A stretch of 64,000 nt of DNA from Alloascoidea africana (lineage: Eukaryota > Ascomycota > Alloascoideomycetes > Alloascoideales > Alloascoideaceae), in NCBI GenBank assembly GCA_030581615.1, contig JAKTTT010000037.1:124001-188000 (forward strand). Direction: 5' to 3'. The notes under the pieces are model-generated. The model did not search any database, had not been told where the DNA came from, and saw only the letters and a program-made list of their open reading frames with translations. Both the position numbers and the translations under genes were made by a program. Below, in pieces: positions 54,525 through 64,000 of this stretch (positions are counted from its first letter, which is position 1; each line of letters starts with the position of its first letter).

Positions 54525-56748
54525 ATGAGCATCTCGCCATTTTCCAAAGCAACCGATGATAAAGAACCAAATCGTTCACAAGTAAAGCCAAGACGGACAA
54601 AGTACAGCAAAAACGGATGCGTCGAGTGTAAACGGCGAAAGGTCAAGGTACGTAACTCCATGTGTTATTTTCGTCCCAACATTAGATCCTAACTGCTGTA
54701 TTGGTAAGTGCGATGAGACGAAGCCCGAATGTTGGCAATGTACCCATTTGAACAAGCCATGTGTCTATCAAAACACCTTTGGATCAAGGTTTGTTGACTC
54801 GTCTGTCCGAATCCCAAAGAAAGGATCAAAACAGACCAAAACGAAGAAGATGGCCTCATCAAGCTCAACCTCGAGATCAACCTCGACATTGGCAACTCCA
54901 TCACCAACCCAAGCGCCATCGACATTCTCGGAACCACAGACGGTGGCTAGCTCAAGCTCTGCTCCTTATCAGTATAATGTCCCGACTATAAAAAACATGA
55001 TCAATCCATATCCCCGGTCGCAACAGACATTGTTGCCATCCGCAAATGAAACCTCTACAAGTGGTAGTAACAGTAATATATCGTTGGGGATGGAACTCGA
55101 TATGCTAAACGAACAGCAGCCAAGATTCGAAATGCTCTACGACTTTAACGATCTCGGAATTTTGTCAAATGCAAATACCCTCGTTGATGATTTAAACAGT
55201 ATCTTAAACATGGAACTTGATGAAGTTTCAAACATGGCATTTCCTACAATCACATCAACTACTAACATGGTGGATCCTCTGCCTGCCAGTACATATCTTT
55301 TTGGATACCCCGATGATTTAATAAGCCAAGATAGTGAACGAATAGACAGTTATGGCACAGAATTGACGTTCAACTTTTCGCTGGAAAAGTTCAACTACCT
55401 ACCACCGAAGCATATGAAATACCTAGAAAGTTTCTACAATCAGTTTAGTAGATACATCATGCCATTGGAACCTGCTCCAAATTCAAACCCAGTACGTGAT
55501 GTCTTACTCTCCTTTGCACTTAAAGAAGAGTTCTCGTACCTGTTATCTGCACTTCTTGCAAGTGGTGCCAAGACCTATTACAAACAGACTGGTGATCAAA
55601 AGCATCAGATAGAGTACTCGCGTTACATCTCATCGTGCTTGGCGAATCTGAGAAAGTCGCTTTCAGATGACGAGACGAAAATCATCGCAAACATTGATCC
55701 CATGTTGCTTACAATCCTGCTGCTTACTTCAGACACTGCATCCTCCATTCACCAATCCTGGAGAGCTCATCTCATGGGAGCAAAAGAGCTAATTCTCAAA
55801 TACTCTTCAAAATCACGCGAATCGCTAGTCATGTCCATATGTAGACTTTGGTTCACAATTATCGAGATACTGGCGTGTTTTACGTCTCCTTATGGGGGAA
55901 CTGTCGAGAACGAAGAAGAGCTTGAACAACTAACGAAAACAAATACACCTGATTCTCTAGTGGCCCTGAAAAAAATCGGACTCGTGCAGAAGGACGGCTT
56001 CAGCCTTGTTATGGGTACTTATATCGAAAGTGTTCCAATTTTAAAGAAGCTGGTATGGCTCATGCGTGAGGATCGGTACAGTCGTGTTTGCTTTAATGAC
56101 ATTTCCAAATTAATTGCGGAAATAACCAAGATGAGAAAGTTGTGCATTATCGATACGAGTGGGATAGTTCCGCGGACTCATCCCCTACATCCTTCAAATA
56201 TAAATATAAACCCACAAAACAGTGACACATTATTTAAACAATATGACATCTCAGTGGATGCTATTAGAACGATGGCGATAAACAAAAAAGGAGATATAGA
56301 GACATTTTCCTGGTACGATATTTTGCATCAAACAGCAATGATAGCCAGTCTTTTGACGATTCTTACACATGAGAGATTTTTTGCATTACCGCCACAAAAC
56401 GATAAAGTCCAAGATCTTGTGACTGAAATGGTTCAGATGATCCCTTATTGGTACGCCGAAAAACCAGAAGAGGAGAAGCTTCAATTTGCAAAAGGAAAAT
56501 ATCCATACCAAGCGCTATGTCTAATGTGGCAGGTACAAATTATGGCTGTAAACTGTTTACAGGAATCACATAGGGAAAAGGTTGTATGTTACTATCAGCA
56601 AATGGATGATATGAAAGTTGGAAGTGCTCAACTTACATTGAGCAGACTTCGAAAAATATGGAATGGAGAATCATCCACCATAGGTTCTTGTGAGAACGAT
56701 AATGTGGATGGGGATAGCTCTAGGGATATAGACTCTGTAGCTTTTTAA
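54525..56748 (+). CDS. Zn2Cys6 transcription factor with Fungal_trans_2-type middle domain
   Basis: Exons 54525-54647 (41 codons) and 54709-56748; 720 aa. The 61-nt intron is GTACGT...GTAAG with a CCTAAC branch. The zinc cluster is GCVECKRRKVK + CDETKPECWQCTHLNKPC (Cys32, 35, 42, 49, 52, 59). A Ser/Thr-rich linker follows. The large helical region starts around NFSLEKFNYLPPKHMKYLES and includes SIHQSWRAHLMGAKELILKY, which resembles the Lys14/Arg81/Uga3-type Fungal_trans_2 domain. The target pathway cannot be told from sequence. An upstream out-of-frame ATG at 54518 opens a tiny frame overlapping the start. Only 90 bp separate the stop from RTP1. Confidence 0.8.
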
Positions 56749-56838
56749 ACATGAACCAGGGTTACCCGACCTTAGTTTGGGTAAAACAGATGATCTCAGA
56801 TTAAATGCATTTTTCACATTTTAGATGTTTTGTCCTCG

Positions 56839-59800
56839 ATGATGAACACGCCTCAGTTTACAAGAAACAGTCCTATAGATAAGTTATTTGAGAGACTCAA
56901 TGAATTACTGAATGCTCTTAAAGGTGTGTGGTGGTGGTGGTGTAACTGTATTGTAACGTTATTACTAACAATCCAGTTGCAGGTAGCAAAAGCATTATTG
57001 ATTCGCTTTACATCTGGATATCAACTGCTGAAAACGACCAATGTGAAAGCTTCCCGAAAGAGCCTACTCCTATTGATGCAAGAACTGTTGTAATTAGACA
57101 TCTATTGTCAATTCTTTCAAGTATTCAAACAGCATCACTAGAAGCAAAAGAGAAGAGCAAGAATAAAAATCTCATCACAATATCGCTACATGATTTGAAA
57201 CCATTCAATGCATTGTTCAACCTGATCATAATACATGGCATTTACCCGTGTCTTCCCGCTGGAGTCGGCATGCCGTTACCGAAACGCATCAAAGCAGGAT
57301 CGCCTCTGATGGACAAAAATTCTGGTAAAGAAAAGTTACCACACGGGGAAGCAGATGAGCTTCTCGACACCATTGTGCGAGAATTGACTGAAATTATTAG
57401 ACAAGGAGGCGATGTGGTAGAGTTGATAAAGCGAGGAAATGGATTTGCAGACATTTTAACCTCTACTATCCAGCTTGCAACTGATCCAAATACCGCTATC
57501 AAAATTCGGCAGTTTAATATGGATCGATTTGAAGAATTAAGTGCAAAAGTAGAAACGTACCAGTTGTTTGTTGTGTATACCTCACTTTTACAACAGCGAA
57601 ACACACCGCTTTACTTTAGCAACTTTGTTAAAACAAGGATAAGCTTGTTGCCGGTTATGAGGAAATCAAATGGTGTTAGAACACTTCTTGAGTTCATTAC
57701 GGGCATGAGAGAAGAAGAGACGATATCGACAGAAAAACTTGATAGGGCTATTCAGTTAATCAAAGCAACTCCAAAGGGACTACAACCGAAGCTGTACTTT
57801 GAAGAGATTTGCAGACAGCTCTTTGAGATTTTGGCAGATTTGTCAAGGAATGAGCTATGTTCAGTTGCAAGCAGTGTAGTATGTGCAATATATGATACAA
57901 AGCCAATTATCATCAAAGATTTGCTTTTCCCTGTTATCCAGCACTCCATTGATCCTTCCCAAAACACCAGTGACGAGGAAGTATATGTGTCAGAGGCACA
58001 GCTAGGTAAAGCTCTCAATGCAACGGCAAGTTTACTAAAGAGGTCCTCAAAGCAGATGGCCAAGGACCTAATGACTTTGTCAGGACCATCAAAGAGGAGA
58101 AGCTTGATTCTAAGTCTATGGCACAATTTGTGTTTTTTGGCGTCTTCGAAAAGACCGACAAACTTTATGGTGAGTCTAATTTCAAGCTACTTGGCAATTA
58201 CAAATGATATTTCGGATTTGAGAATACTGGTTGATAACTTGTTGACCTTGCCGAATGGAATCTGGGATTTTGCAAGTGGAGACAATGGATCAGTTGAGAT
58301 TAGAAAAAGAGAGCCCAGAGGTCCTAGCAGCGATGGTAAAAACTCTGTTCTGGAAATTCTGGACAAGAGGATTGGTTTACTGACAGAGATTTTGAAAACT
58401 CAGGATGACGATATGGTCAACACACTTTATGTGCAAGGTCTCCGGCGCTGGCTACAAAACTCTGGATTTGATGGTCCAAGCGCCGAGAGATTGGATTCTC
58501 TGGATAATCAGGAGGACCCTTTTAAAACATTGGTTGATTTGAAGTTGCTCGATGTAATATCGAATGAGTTAAAGTCAAAGCTCTCAAGGTCGACAAACGA
58601 AGTTTTAGAAATTGTATCTATTGTGCTGAGAAACTATCAGATGTATATTCAGACAAGAAAAGATTCGAAAAAGAGCTCCAACTCAATACCCAAGCTCTCA
58701 AATATTGCTCATATGGTTCAGGAACCGGTGCTAAAGCAAGAAGATGAAGAATTCGATAGCGATGATGAGGATGAAGCTACGCCTCAACCCATGACCATGA
58801 ACGCTGAAGACGATGGAGATTCAGACGACGAGTCGGAAGAGGATGAGCGGTTGGAGTCTGTGTCCACTGCCCTCTCTGTTATCAGCGCTTTGCTTTCAGA
58901 TCTCCAAGACCCGTTGGACCCTAATAGCGATGCTGACAACACACCTGAGAATGATGTAAACCCTGAGCTGGTCAACTCGATTATACCGCTGGTGGAATAC
59001 ATCTGCAAAAACGGAGCCAAAAGTTTAAAGACCAAGAGCAAGTCTGTTCTTCTTTTAGTACAAGAAGTTTCGTCCAAAACTAGCCAGGAAGAAACAACGG
59101 AAACAATGAAAGATCCGTTGGCGGAATCCAGACGAACCTTGCACAAGGCATTGACCAACCTGGAAAGTCCGTTGGTTCCAGTGAGAGCGTACGGAATTCA
59201 TCTGTTGAGACAACTTATAATGGATAAAAGCGCGGTTTTGGATGCAAATACTGCAGTGACTATACTGTTGAACCAGTTGAAGGACGACGATTCTTTTGTC
59301 TACTTGAATGCGATAAAATGCTTAGAAGAGCTCTCCGATTCATACAGGGCAGACATACTTCCACTACTTCTGCGGCATTACCGCAACAACAAGTTGTCAA
59401 TTGATGAAAGGTTACGAATAGGTGAGGTTATTCTACGAACTGTGCAGCGCCTAGACAAGTTTTTTGTCGGCGAGCCGGCCAAACAGATAGCAGGCACTAT
59501 GCTGGACATGATACATCGACAGGACGGCAGGACCAAGGTGGACAACAGACTCCGAATGTCAGCTATGAGCATTCTGGGAATGGCTTGCGAAGTGAACCCT
59601 TCTGGGATTCTCAACTCGATCAGGCCAGCCGTGGACTGTGCGCTTGGCATTCTGACATTTGAGACAGACCAGATCAAACCTGAGTCTGAGTCTGAGTCCG
59701 AGACCACACACAACCGGGAGGGCGAGACGAACGCGGTCATGAGGCGCTCCGCCGTTGTCCTGCTGGGCTCTCTGCTGAAGGGGCTCGACGACGTGAGCAA

Positions 59801-59951
59801 GCTGCCTCTGGACATGGCTTCGCGAGTGTCCACCGCCCTGCGCTATCTCTGCGACACCGACCCGGACAGCCTCGTCCGGCGACAGTGTGCGGCGGTTCTC
59901 GACATTTCCCGAAACCGTAGCCGGACGCGTGCTTTCGGAGAAGCCCCGTAA
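56839..59951 (+). CDS. RTP1: Rtp1/TANGO6-family protein
   Basis: Exons 56839-56923 and 56983-59951; 1017 aa (S. cerevisiae Rtp1 981 aa, from memory). The 59-nt intron has donor GTGTGT, TACTAAC branch and acceptor TTGCAG. The protein is an alpha-solenoid of HEAT-like helices. The C-terminal third (ESPLVPVRAYGIHLLRQLIM, DDDSFVYLNAIKCLEELSD, LRIGEVILRTVQRLDKFF) matches the conserved RTP1 C-terminal domains. An acidic loop (DSDDEDEA... DDESEEDER) interrupts the solenoid at about 58750-58850. In yeast, Rtp1 helps nuclear import of RNA polymerase II. The last ~300 bp are GC-richer than the body. Start is the first of two consecutive ATGs. Confidence 0.85.
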
Positions 59952-60047
59952 GTTTGGGGCCGCAGCTCCCGGGCACGTCCGTTGCAGATTCCAGAAAACA
60001 CGATACACCCGGACACCCGCCGTGCGGCTTGGTTCAGCGCGCACTGT

Positions 60048-60067
60048 GGAAGCCGGTGGAAAATTCC
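60048..60067. promoter_or_regulatory. heat-shock element upstream of HSP90
   Basis: GAA (60049-60051), a second GAA ten bases on (60059-60061) and TTC (60064-60066) form a gapped nGAAn/nTTCn array, the Hsf1 consensus, ~120 bp before the HSP90 ATG. TATTTAAG at 60089-60096 can serve as TATA. Confidence 0.6.
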
Positions 60068-60185
60068 AACTCTGGTGAAAAAAATTAGTATTTAAGAATA
60101 CAGTGTCCACTCCCCCTTGGCCCTCTCTTCTTTGCCACTTTCATCCACTTCTGCTTTGCCCAATTCTATACATTCATCAATCACA

Positions 60186-62291
60186 ATGAGCGAGTCATAC
60201 GAATTCCAAGCTGAGATTACTCAGTTGATGAGTTTGATCATCAACACCGTCTACTCAAACAAGGAGATTTTCTTGAGAGAGTTGATTTCAAACGCTTCTG
60301 ACGCCATTGATAAGATCCGTTATGAGTCTCTGTCAGATCCATCAAAGCTCGAGAGTGAGCCTGAGCTTTTCATCAGAATTACCCCCAAGAAGGAAGAAAA
60401 GGTTTTGGAGCTCCGAGATTCTGGAATTGGTATGACCAAGGCTGACCTCGTCAACAACTTGGGTACCATTGCAAAATCTGGAACCAAGGCTTTTATGGAG
60501 GCTCTTTCTGCTGGTGCCGATGTTTCTATGATTGGTCAGTTTGGTGTTGGTTTCTATTCTCTTTTCTTGGTTGCCGATAGAGTGCAGGTCATTTCAAAAC
60601 ACAACGATGATGAGCAATACATCTGGGAATCCAATGCCGGTGGAAAGTTCACAGTCACACTAGATGAAGGCATTAATGAGAAGATTGGCAGAGGTACCAT
60701 CCTGAGACTGTTCCTGAAAGAGGACCAGCTTGAATATCTTGAGGAAAAGAGAATCAAGGATGTTGTCAAGAAGCACTCTGAGTTCGTTTCTTACCCCATC
60801 CAGCTGGTGGTCACCAAAGAAGTCGAGAAGGAGGTCCCAGAGACCGAAGAGGAGGAAGAGGTTAAGGATGAGGATGACAAGACTCCAAAGGTTGAGGAGG
60901 TTAAGGATGAGGATGAGACCAAGGAGGAGAAGAAGACGAAGAAGATCAAGGAATTGGTCACTGAGAACGAAGAGCTTAACAAGACCAAGCCATTGTGGAC
61001 CAGAAATCCTTCTGACATCACCAAGGATGAGTACAATGCTTTCTACAAGTCTATCTCCAACGACTGGGAAGATCCTCTTGCTGTTAAGCACTTTAGCGTT
61101 GAGGGACAGTTGGAGTTCAGAGCCATCTTGTTTGTTCCCGGAAGAGCTCCATTCGATCTTTTTGAGAGCAAGAAGAAGAAGGGTAACATCAAGTTGTACG
61201 TCAAGAGAGTCTTCATTACCGAAGAGGCTGAGGACTTGATTCCAGACTGGCTTTCTTTCATCAAGGGTGTTGTCGATTCCGAGGACTTGCCATTGAACTT
61301 GTCCCGTGAGATGCTTCAGCAGAACAAGATTCTCAAGGTCATCAGAAAGAACATTGTCAAGAAGATCATTGAGACCTTCAACGAGATTGCTGAGGACCAA
61401 AGCCAATTCGAGAAGTTCTACACTGCCTTCTCCAAGAACCTCAAGCTTGGTATCCACGAAGATGCCCAGAACAGAAATGCTCTCGCCAAGCTGTTGAGAT
61501 ACAACTCCACAAAGTCTGCTGATCAGCTGTCTTCTCTTGATGACTACATCACCCGTATGCCAGAGCACCAGAAGAACATCTACTTCATTACTGGTGAGTC
61601 CATCAAGGCTGTTGAGAAGTCCCCATTCCTCGAGGCTTTGAAGGCCAAGGACTTTGAGGTTCTCTTCTTGGTTGACCCCATCGATGAGTATGCCATGACA
61701 CAACTCAAGGAGTTCGAGGGCAAGAAGTTGGTTGACATTACCAAGGACTTTGAGCTTGAGGAATCCGAGGATGAGAAGAAGAAGCGAGAAGAGGAGGTTA
61801 AGGAGTTTGAGCCTCTAACAAAGGCCTTGAAGGAGATCCTTGGTGAGCAGGTCGAGAAGGTTGTTGTTTCCCACAAGCTTGTCAGTGCCCCAGCTGCCAT
61901 TTCCACTGGCCAGTTCGGTTGGTCCGCTAATATGGAACGTATCATGAAGGCACAGGCTTTGAGAGATACCTCAATGGCTGCTTACATGTCCTCAAAGAAG
62001 ACCTTTGAGATCTCACCCAGATCACCAATCATCAAGGAGTTGAGGAAGAAGGTTGAAACTGATGGTGCTTCTGACAGAACCGTTAAGGATTTGACCACTT
62101 TGCTGTTCGAAACTGCTCTGCTGACATCTGGTTTCTCTCTTGAAGAGCCCAACTCTTTTGCCAACAGAATCAACAGACTCATTTCTCTTGGTCTGAACAT
62201 TGATGAGACCGAGGAGGAGCCTGCAGCTGTTGCTGATGAGACTCCTGTTGAGGAGATTAACGCTGAGTCTGCTATGGAGGAGGTTGATTAA
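60186..62291 (+). CDS. HSP82: cytosolic HSP90 chaperone
   Basis: 701 aa. The start is the only ATG of the open frame (60186; [17 protein letters not shown]). N-terminal ATPase motifs: [37 protein letters not shown] and [10 protein letters not shown] charged Glu/Lys linker sits at about residues 220-265, then the middle domain ([19 protein letters not shown]) and the dimerisation domain. The protein ends in MEEVD, the TPR co-chaperone docking peptide that marks cytosolic HSP90. It shows strong codon bias toward C/G-ending and AAG/GAG codons, fitting high expression. No intron. CTG at the conserved Leu of YESLSDP indicates the standard code. Confidence 0.98.
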   Translation: MSESYEFQAEITQLMSLIINTVYSNKEIFLRELISNASDAIDKIRYESLSDPSKLESEPELFIRITPKKEEKVLELRDSGIGMTKADLVNNLGTIAKSGTKAFMEALSAGADVSMIGQFGVGFYSLFLVADRVQVISKHNDDEQYIWESNAGGKFTVTLDEGINEKIGRGTILRLFLKEDQLEYLEEKRIKDVVKKHSEFVSYPIQLVVTKEVEKEVPETEEEEEVKDEDDKTPKVEEVKDEDETKEEKKTKKIKELVTENEELNKTKPLWTRNPSDITKDEYNAFYKSISNDWEDPLAVKHFSVEGQLEFRAILFVPGRAPFDLFESKKKKGNIKLYVKRVFITEEAEDLIPDWLSFIKGVVDSEDLPLNLSREMLQQNKILKVIRKNIVKKIIETFNEIAEDQSQFEKFYTAFSKNLKLGIHEDAQNRNALAKLLRYNSTKSADQLSSLDDYITRMPEHQKNIYFITGESIKAVEKSPFLEALKAKDFEVLFLVDPIDEYAMTQLKEFEGKKLVDITKDFELEESEDEKKKREEEVKEFEPLTKALKEILGEQVEKVVVSHKLVSAPAAISTGQFGWSANMERIMKAQALRDTSMAAYMSSKKTFEISPRSPIIKELRKKVETDGASDRTVKDLTTLLFETALLTSGFSLEEPNSFANRINRLISLGLNIDETEEEPAAVADETPVEEINAESAMEEVD

Positions 62292-62511
62292 AGAAATAAA
62301 AAACAAAAGAAAAGATAAAATCGCGTTAATGTAATTGTATTTAGTCATTGGTCAAGTATTAATTTATGAGCTATTATTAATTCTCGGTCAACTCTGTTGA
62401 TTTGAATTGTGGAAATATGTTGGTATACACAAAGACATGTCAAAAAAGTAAAAAAGCTTCTCTTCTCTATTTAGTACAAGTATACATTTGTTGAACAAAA
62501 ACACGCCTATT

Positions 62512-64000
62512 TCAAAGGCTTTTCAATTCAGCATTATTATTACTTAGTTCCTTTTTCCGAAGGGGGTGAATTGTACACATTGGCAACTCTGCTACAACAA
62601 CGTTATCATAAAGAATTATCGGTTTTTTCTTTTTCCGCAATCGATTGGTCACAATTGCAGGACCTTTAGAATTCATAGCTGGGGATGAGAGAATCGGTTT
62701 GAATAAAACTCGCTTCGTCTTATTATTAGCCCCATTTTGTGTATTTGGTTTCTCAGAGACCGAAGAGTTTCCCTGTTTATGTGAGGTAGAACTGCTATTA
62801 TCTGTTTTCAATAACAGTTTTGTATTGGTATTATCATTCTTCTGGCTCTGACTCTGATTCTGGGCTTTGATTGCATCAGGTTTATCTTCTTTATTCTCTG
62901 TTTCAACTTGATCTTCTTGTTGCTTACCATGGAAAATTGAGTCTTCTGTTTCTGCTTCTTTGTTTGGTTTAAGCCGCTTATTCTGTGTGAAAGGAACCGG
63001 AGTAGAGGCTTTATCCAAAGTCCTTTTCAGCGGATTCTGATCGGAAGGATTGGGTCGGTTTATATCTGGTGTTGGTGTAATCCCTTCCAGCGCATTGTAA
63101 TACTCTTCATTGTCATCATCGACAAGGTCGTCAAAGTTGTCAGAATCTTTACCTGGTTGAATATTTCCTGTGTCTTTTGAGTCAATTTCCGCTGCTGTTT
63201 CCTTCTCTAGTAAAACATTCTCAGACTTTTGTGGATCTTTTGGCGTTTCAGCTTTAGCTTCATTTAGGTCTGATTCTTTGCTGGGTTTCTTCTCTTCAAC
63301 ATTATCACTTGATTTGCTCGTGCTAGGGGTTTTCTTGCTTCTTTTCCGCGTGTCACCAATTGGTTCATCGTCATCATCATAGAATGAATTCCAACTTGAG
63401 TTACTATCCGAGTCTTCTCTCTGTTCTTTATGTGCAAGTCTTCTTTGCCTTGACCTTTCTAACGCCGAGGTGGGATTCGAGTAACCAGGATCTGTTGAGT
63501 TATTCGCTTCTTCGTTGTGTATTTCATTTGAAGGACCTTGAATTGCGTCCCCATTTTGTATTCCATTTGAAGAACCCTCAATTGCAACCTCGTTCTGTGT
63601 TCCATCTGAAGAGCCCTCAATTAATTCATCATCATCTTTATCCTCTTTCTCACCCTCGCTGGTTTTGTCCTCAATAAAACTCCTTTGCCTCATTTTAGCA
63701 ACTCTCATATCCATAATTCGCCTCCTATGTTCATTTTGAGCCTTCTTTACACATTCCCGAAGAAAATTTGCCACTCTATCGACATTTTCTGAAGGATGCT
63801 TCATTCTAATATGACGCCTAAATGAGCTGATACACGATAGCATAATATTTGTTCTTGTTTGCCTATAACAGCACGGACACGAGTATAACATCACCCCTTG
63901 TTTGTCGATAACAGTAAATTTGCAACCTTTGGAAGATTTTTTCAATCCCTTCAGCGCTCGTTTAGCATCTTTAAACCCGACCAAAGCAGGAAGCTTGTTC
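62512..64000 (-). CDS. C2H2-like zinc-finger, low-complexity protein (5' end beyond window)
   Basis: The frame is open to the right edge, so the start lies outside; ~495 residues are visible. The N-terminal part has SCPCCYRQTRTNIMLSCISS then FRRHIRMKHP, a C-x2-C...H-x4-H pattern like a degenerate C2H2 or BED-type finger, followed by a basic region. The rest is acidic, Ser/Asn/Lys-rich and probably disordered. It includes three ~13-residue repeats (IEGSSDGTQNEVA-like, coded at about 63510-63630) and a basic C-terminal patch (RLRKKKK). No family is recognised; a nuclear DNA-binding role is plausible from composition only. Confidence 0.6.
   Translation of the reverse strand, partial: NKLPALVGFKDAKRALKGLKKSSKGCKFTVIDKQGVMLYSCPCCYRQTRTNIMLSCISSFRRHIRMKHPSENVDRVANFLRECVKKAQNEHRRRIMDMRVAKMRQRSFIEDKTSEGEKEDKDDDELIEGSSDGTQNEVAIEGSSNGIQNGDAIQGPSNEIHNEEANNSTDPGYSNPTSALERSRQRRLAHKEQREDSDSNSSWNSFYDDDDEPIGDTRKRSKKTPSTSKSSDNVEEKKPSKESDLNEAKAETPKDPQKSENVLLEKETAAEIDSKDTGNIQPGKDSDNFDDLVDDDNEEYYNALEGITPTPDINRPNPSDQNPLKRTLDKASTPVPFTQNKRLKPNKEAETEDSIFHGKQQEDQVETENKEDKPDAIKAQNQSQSQKNDNTNTKLLLKTDNSSSTSHKQGNSSVSEKPNTQNGANNKTKRVLFKPILSSPAMNSKGPAIVTNRLRKKKKPIILYDNVVVAELPMCTIHPLRKKELSNNNAELKSL
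63510..63630 (-). repeat. three tandem ~39-bp coding repeats
   Basis: The units encode AIEGSSDGTQNEV, AIEGSSNGIQNGD and AIQGPSNEIHNEE in succession inside the zinc-finger-like protein. They keep the reading frame and have diverged mainly at synonymous or conservative positions. Confidence 0.7.

Noticed and set aside
60660-61703. 347-codon minus-strand frame opposite HSP90
   Set aside because: Leu/Val/Asp-rich mirror of the biased HSP90 codons; a well-known artefact of highly expressed genes.

Overview
The window looks like chromosomal DNA of a budding yeast (Saccharomycotina) outside the CTG-reassignment clades. All recognisable genes are fungal nuclear genes. Many carry one to three short introns with GTATGT-type donors and an (A)CTAAC-type branch site near the acceptor. 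A CTG codon sits at a conserved Leu of HSP90 ([10 protein letters not shown]), so CTG appears to be read as Leu. Intron density, low-complexity tracts (EP, SN, SD, AQ, polyN, polyQ) and long intergenic spacers suggest an early-branching yeast of the Dipodascales/Trichomonascaceae type. That placement is inference.

Layout. 0-16.3 kb: PPS1-like phosphatase (+), inverted MULE transposase relics, a PRCC-like protein (-), GWT1 (+), SRP1/importin alpha (+), and an unrecognised tail-anchored protein (+). 16.3-27 kb is gene-poor: a small acidic protein (+) and an Ecl1-type zinc protein (-) sit among 2-3.5 kb spacers that include GC-rich islands and a palindrome. 27-30.3 kb: three minus-strand genes, namely a mitochondrial-looking membrane protein with three exons, RPL36, and MRPL24 (bL28m). 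30.3-34.9 kb is AT-rich and gene-free and holds a broken Ty3/gypsy fossil rearranged into inverted repeats. 34.9-42.7 kb: minus-strand GYP5-type RabGAP, an unrecognised conserved protein, and a Gal4/Lac9-like Zn2Cys6 regulator whose zinc cluster is split over a 30-nt microexon. 43.6-64 kb: SGS1 RecQ helicase (+), GCV2 glycine decarboxylase (+), MRPS17 (-), a small membrane protein (-, tentative), a second Zn2Cys6 factor (+), RTP1 (+), HSP90 (+), and a zinc-finger-like protein cut by the right edge (-).

The genes are mostly unlinked housekeeping functions: GPI anchor synthesis, nuclear import, cytosolic and mitochondrial ribosomes, one-carbon metabolism, DNA repair and chaperoning. No operon-like cluster or defence/biosynthetic cassette is visible. 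The most unusual features are two unrelated transposon fossils that are each folded into long inverted repeats (possible hairpin-RNA sources), the microexon architecture of the Gal4-like gene, an intron placed identically in both zinc-cluster genes, and a near-perfect Gcn4-like palindrome upstream of GCV2. I found no tRNA, rRNA, snRNA or CRISPR by eye. Intron coordinates were assigned by reading frames and splice signals and were not confirmed with transcripts.
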